A stretch of DNA of 33,334 nucleotides from Phycisphaerae bacterium (GTDB lineage: Bacteria > Planctomycetota > Phycisphaerae > SM23-33). Positions 31,906 through 33,334 of this stretch are shown here, one piece after another. The number at the start of each line of letters is the position of its first letter. Positions within the stretch are counted from its first letter, which is position 1. Below the pieces are notes generated by a model. It saw only the letters and a program-made list of their open reading frames with translations. It was not told the origin of the DNA and made no database searches. The DNA lies in assembly GCA_016782885.1 (NCBI GenBank), contig JADHXQ010000055.1, forward strand, positions 1-33,334, written 5' to 3'. The position numbers and the translations under genes were made by a program.

Positions 31906-33334
31906 ATGACCACACTGGAAGCCCAGATAGAAACGCAATTCATCAAGAAGCTCTGCGACCTGAAGTATCAGCACCGCCCGGACATCCGCGACCGCGCCGC
32001 GCTCGAAGCCAACTTCCGCGAGCACTTCCAGGCGCTCAACCGCGTTACGCTCACCGATGGCGAGTTCGAGCGCCTCCTCGACGAGATCATCACCCCCGAC
32101 GTCTTCACCGCCGCGACCCTGCTCCGCGAGCGCAACAGCTTCACCCGCGACGACGGCACCCCGCTCAATTACACCCTCGTCAACATCAAGGACTGGTGCA
32201 AGAACACCTTCGAGGTCGTCAACCAGCTCCGCATCAACACCGACTACAGTTTCCAACGCTATGACGTGATTCTCCTGATCAACGGCATCCCCGCCGTCCA
32301 GATCGAACTCAAGACCCTCGGCATCAGCCCCCGCCGGGCCATGCAGCAGATCGTCGACTACAAAAAAGACCCCGGCAACGGCTACACCCGCACCCTGCTC
32401 TGCTTCGTCCAGCTCTTCATCGTCTCCAACCAGACCGAGACCTACTACTTCGCCAACAACAACGACCGCCATTTCGCCTTCGACGCCGATGAGAACTTCC
32501 TGCCCATCTATCAGCACGCCGCCGAAGACAACACCAAGATCACCCACATCGAGCCCTTCGCCGAGTCCTTCCTGCCCAAGTGCACCCTCGGCACGACCAT
32601 CAGCCGCTACATGGTCCTGGTCGCCTCCGTGCAGAAGATGCTCATGATGCGACCCTACCAGGTCTACGCCGTCAAGGCCATCGACCAGTGCATCCGCGAG
32701 AACCGAGGCAACGGTTACATCTGGCACACCACCGGCTCGGGCAAGACCCTCACCTCCTTCAAGGCCTCCACCCTCCTCAAACTCAACCCCGACATCCACA
32801 AGTGCCTCTTCGTCGTCGACCGCAAAGACCTCGACCGCCAGACCCGCGAAGAGTTCAACCGCTTCCAGGAGGGCTGCGTCGAAGAGAACACCAACACCGC
32901 TGCCCTCGTCCGCCGCCTCGTCTCCGACGACTACGCCGACAAGGTCATCGTCACTACCATCCAGAAGCTCGGCCTCGCCCTCGACGAAACCAGTAAATAC
33001 AACAAGCCTGGCAAGAAGAACGGCCGGGCCACATTCAAACAGCGCCTTGAACCGCTCAGCGGTAAGCGCATGGTTTTCATCTTCGACGAGTGCCACCGCT
33101 CGCAGTTTGGCCAGACTCACAAGACCATCAAGAACTTCTTCCCTAACGCCCAGCTTTTCGGGTTCACCGGCACGCCGATCTTTACCGAAAACGCCACCGC
33201 CCGGCAGGTCGAAGACAACGTCCAGACGCTCCTGACCACGGAGGACCTCTTCCAGAGCGAACTGCACGCCTACACCATCACCCACGCCATCGAAGACCGC
33301 AACGTCCTGAAGTTCCACGTCGATTACTTCAAGC
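31906..33334 (+). CDS. hsdR: type I restriction enzyme R subunit, partial (runs off window)
   Basis: The first 476 residues of an HsdR; full members have about 1000. The nuclease part shows the PD-(D/E)xK core, Asp120 (RYDVILLINGIP) and Glu134-x-Lys136 (QIELK). The motor part has Walker A TTGSGKT (275-281), DECH (394-397) and TGTP (421-424). It translocates and cuts unmodified DNA as part of an HsdRMS complex. AGGA eight bases before the ATG supports the start. Codons end almost always in C (Arg CGC, Leu CTC, Asp GAC), unlike neighbouring genes, which suggests horizontal acquisition. The frame is open to the last base. No hsdM or hsdS precedes it, so they may lie downstream or elsewhere. Confidence 0.95.
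   Translation, partial: MTTLEAQIETQFIKKLCDLKYQHRPDIRDRAALEANFREHFQALNRVTLTDGEFERLLDEIITPDVFTAATLLRERNSFTRDDGTPLNYTLVNIKDWCKNTFEVVNQLRINTDYSFQRYDVILLINGIPAVQIELKTLGISPRRAMQQIVDYKKDPGNGYTRTLLCFVQLFIVSNQTETYYFANNNDRHFAFDADENFLPIYQHAAEDNTKITHIEPFAESFLPKCTLGTTISRYMVLVASVQKMLMMRPYQVYAVKAIDQCIRENRGNGYIWHTTGSGKTLTSFKASTLLKLNPDIHKCLFVVDRKDLDRQTREEFNRFQEGCVEENTNTAALVRRLVSDDYADKVIVTTIQKLGLALDETSKYNKPGKKNGRATFKQRLEPLSGKRMVFIFDECHRSQFGQTHKTIKNFFPNAQLFGFTGTPIFTENATARQVEDNVQTLLTTEDLFQSELHAYTITHAIEDRNVLKFHVDYFK

Noticed and set aside
31810-33318. 502-codon minus-strand open frame over hsdR
   Set aside because: The plus strand encodes hsdR with nuclease and helicase motifs. Its C-ending codons prevent stops on the opposite strand.

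Overview
The window looks like chromosomal DNA from a member of the Planctomycetota, most likely a Phycisphaerae-type lineage. This rests on protein families, not on any marker RNA. It carries twin-arginine Gfo/Idh/MocA oxidoreductases, a DUF6807 (PmoA-like) protein, a GH123/DUF4091 protein, an S1 sulfatase, a VWA/glutamine-amidotransferase-like membrane protein, GYF_2/DUF4190 and zinc-ribbon membrane proteins, and a pilin-like PilX protein. GC content is moderately high. Genes lie on both strands in short operons. No rRNA, tRNA, CRISPR array, transposase or prophage was recognised.

Layout. 1-3500: two tandem related lipoproteins, a very small membrane protein behind a good sigma70 promoter, and two small-domain-plus-membrane proteins. 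3589-3861: a NifU-type Fe-S scaffold. 4033-9971: a carbohydrate cluster of DUF6807, Gfo/Idh/MocA and GH123/DUF4091 on the plus strand, meeting a sulfatase on the minus strand with abutting stop codons. 10126-14706: a GNAT acetyltransferase, a possible small membrane protein, a membrane-bound spermidine-synthase-like protein, and a secreted TPR/coiled-coil protein beyond a REP-like inverted repeat. 14823-20498: trpG/pabA, transketolase, a PilX-like protein and a second Gfo/Idh/MocA protein. 20677-25761: a ThiF/MoeB-like E1 enzyme, a GNAT-histone-deacetylase fusion, and a cysK - ABM monooxygenase - PHP phosphatase operon. 25925-27806: lexA, an uncertain ORF upstream of it, a regulatory region with LexA-box-like repeats, and a small coiled-coil protein. 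27992-30637: the large VWA protein. 30638-31905: a gene-poor stretch full of degenerate and tandem repeats. 31906 to the end: the start of a type I restriction hsdR with distinct codon use, cut by the window edge.

Functional reading. The 4-10 kb cluster suggests export-linked breakdown of a sulfated, possibly GalNAc-containing, glycan. The rest is mostly housekeeping: Fe-S assembly, pentose phosphate pathway, cysteine, tryptophan or folate precursors, and SOS control. The items most worth a second look are the one-polypeptide acetyltransferase/deacetylase at 21521-23260, the lexA control region with its unknown upstream ORF, the repeat-rich 30.6-31.9 kb gap beside the apparently acquired hsdR, and the possible leaderless trpG. 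I do not see a clearly novel multi-gene defence or biosynthetic system.
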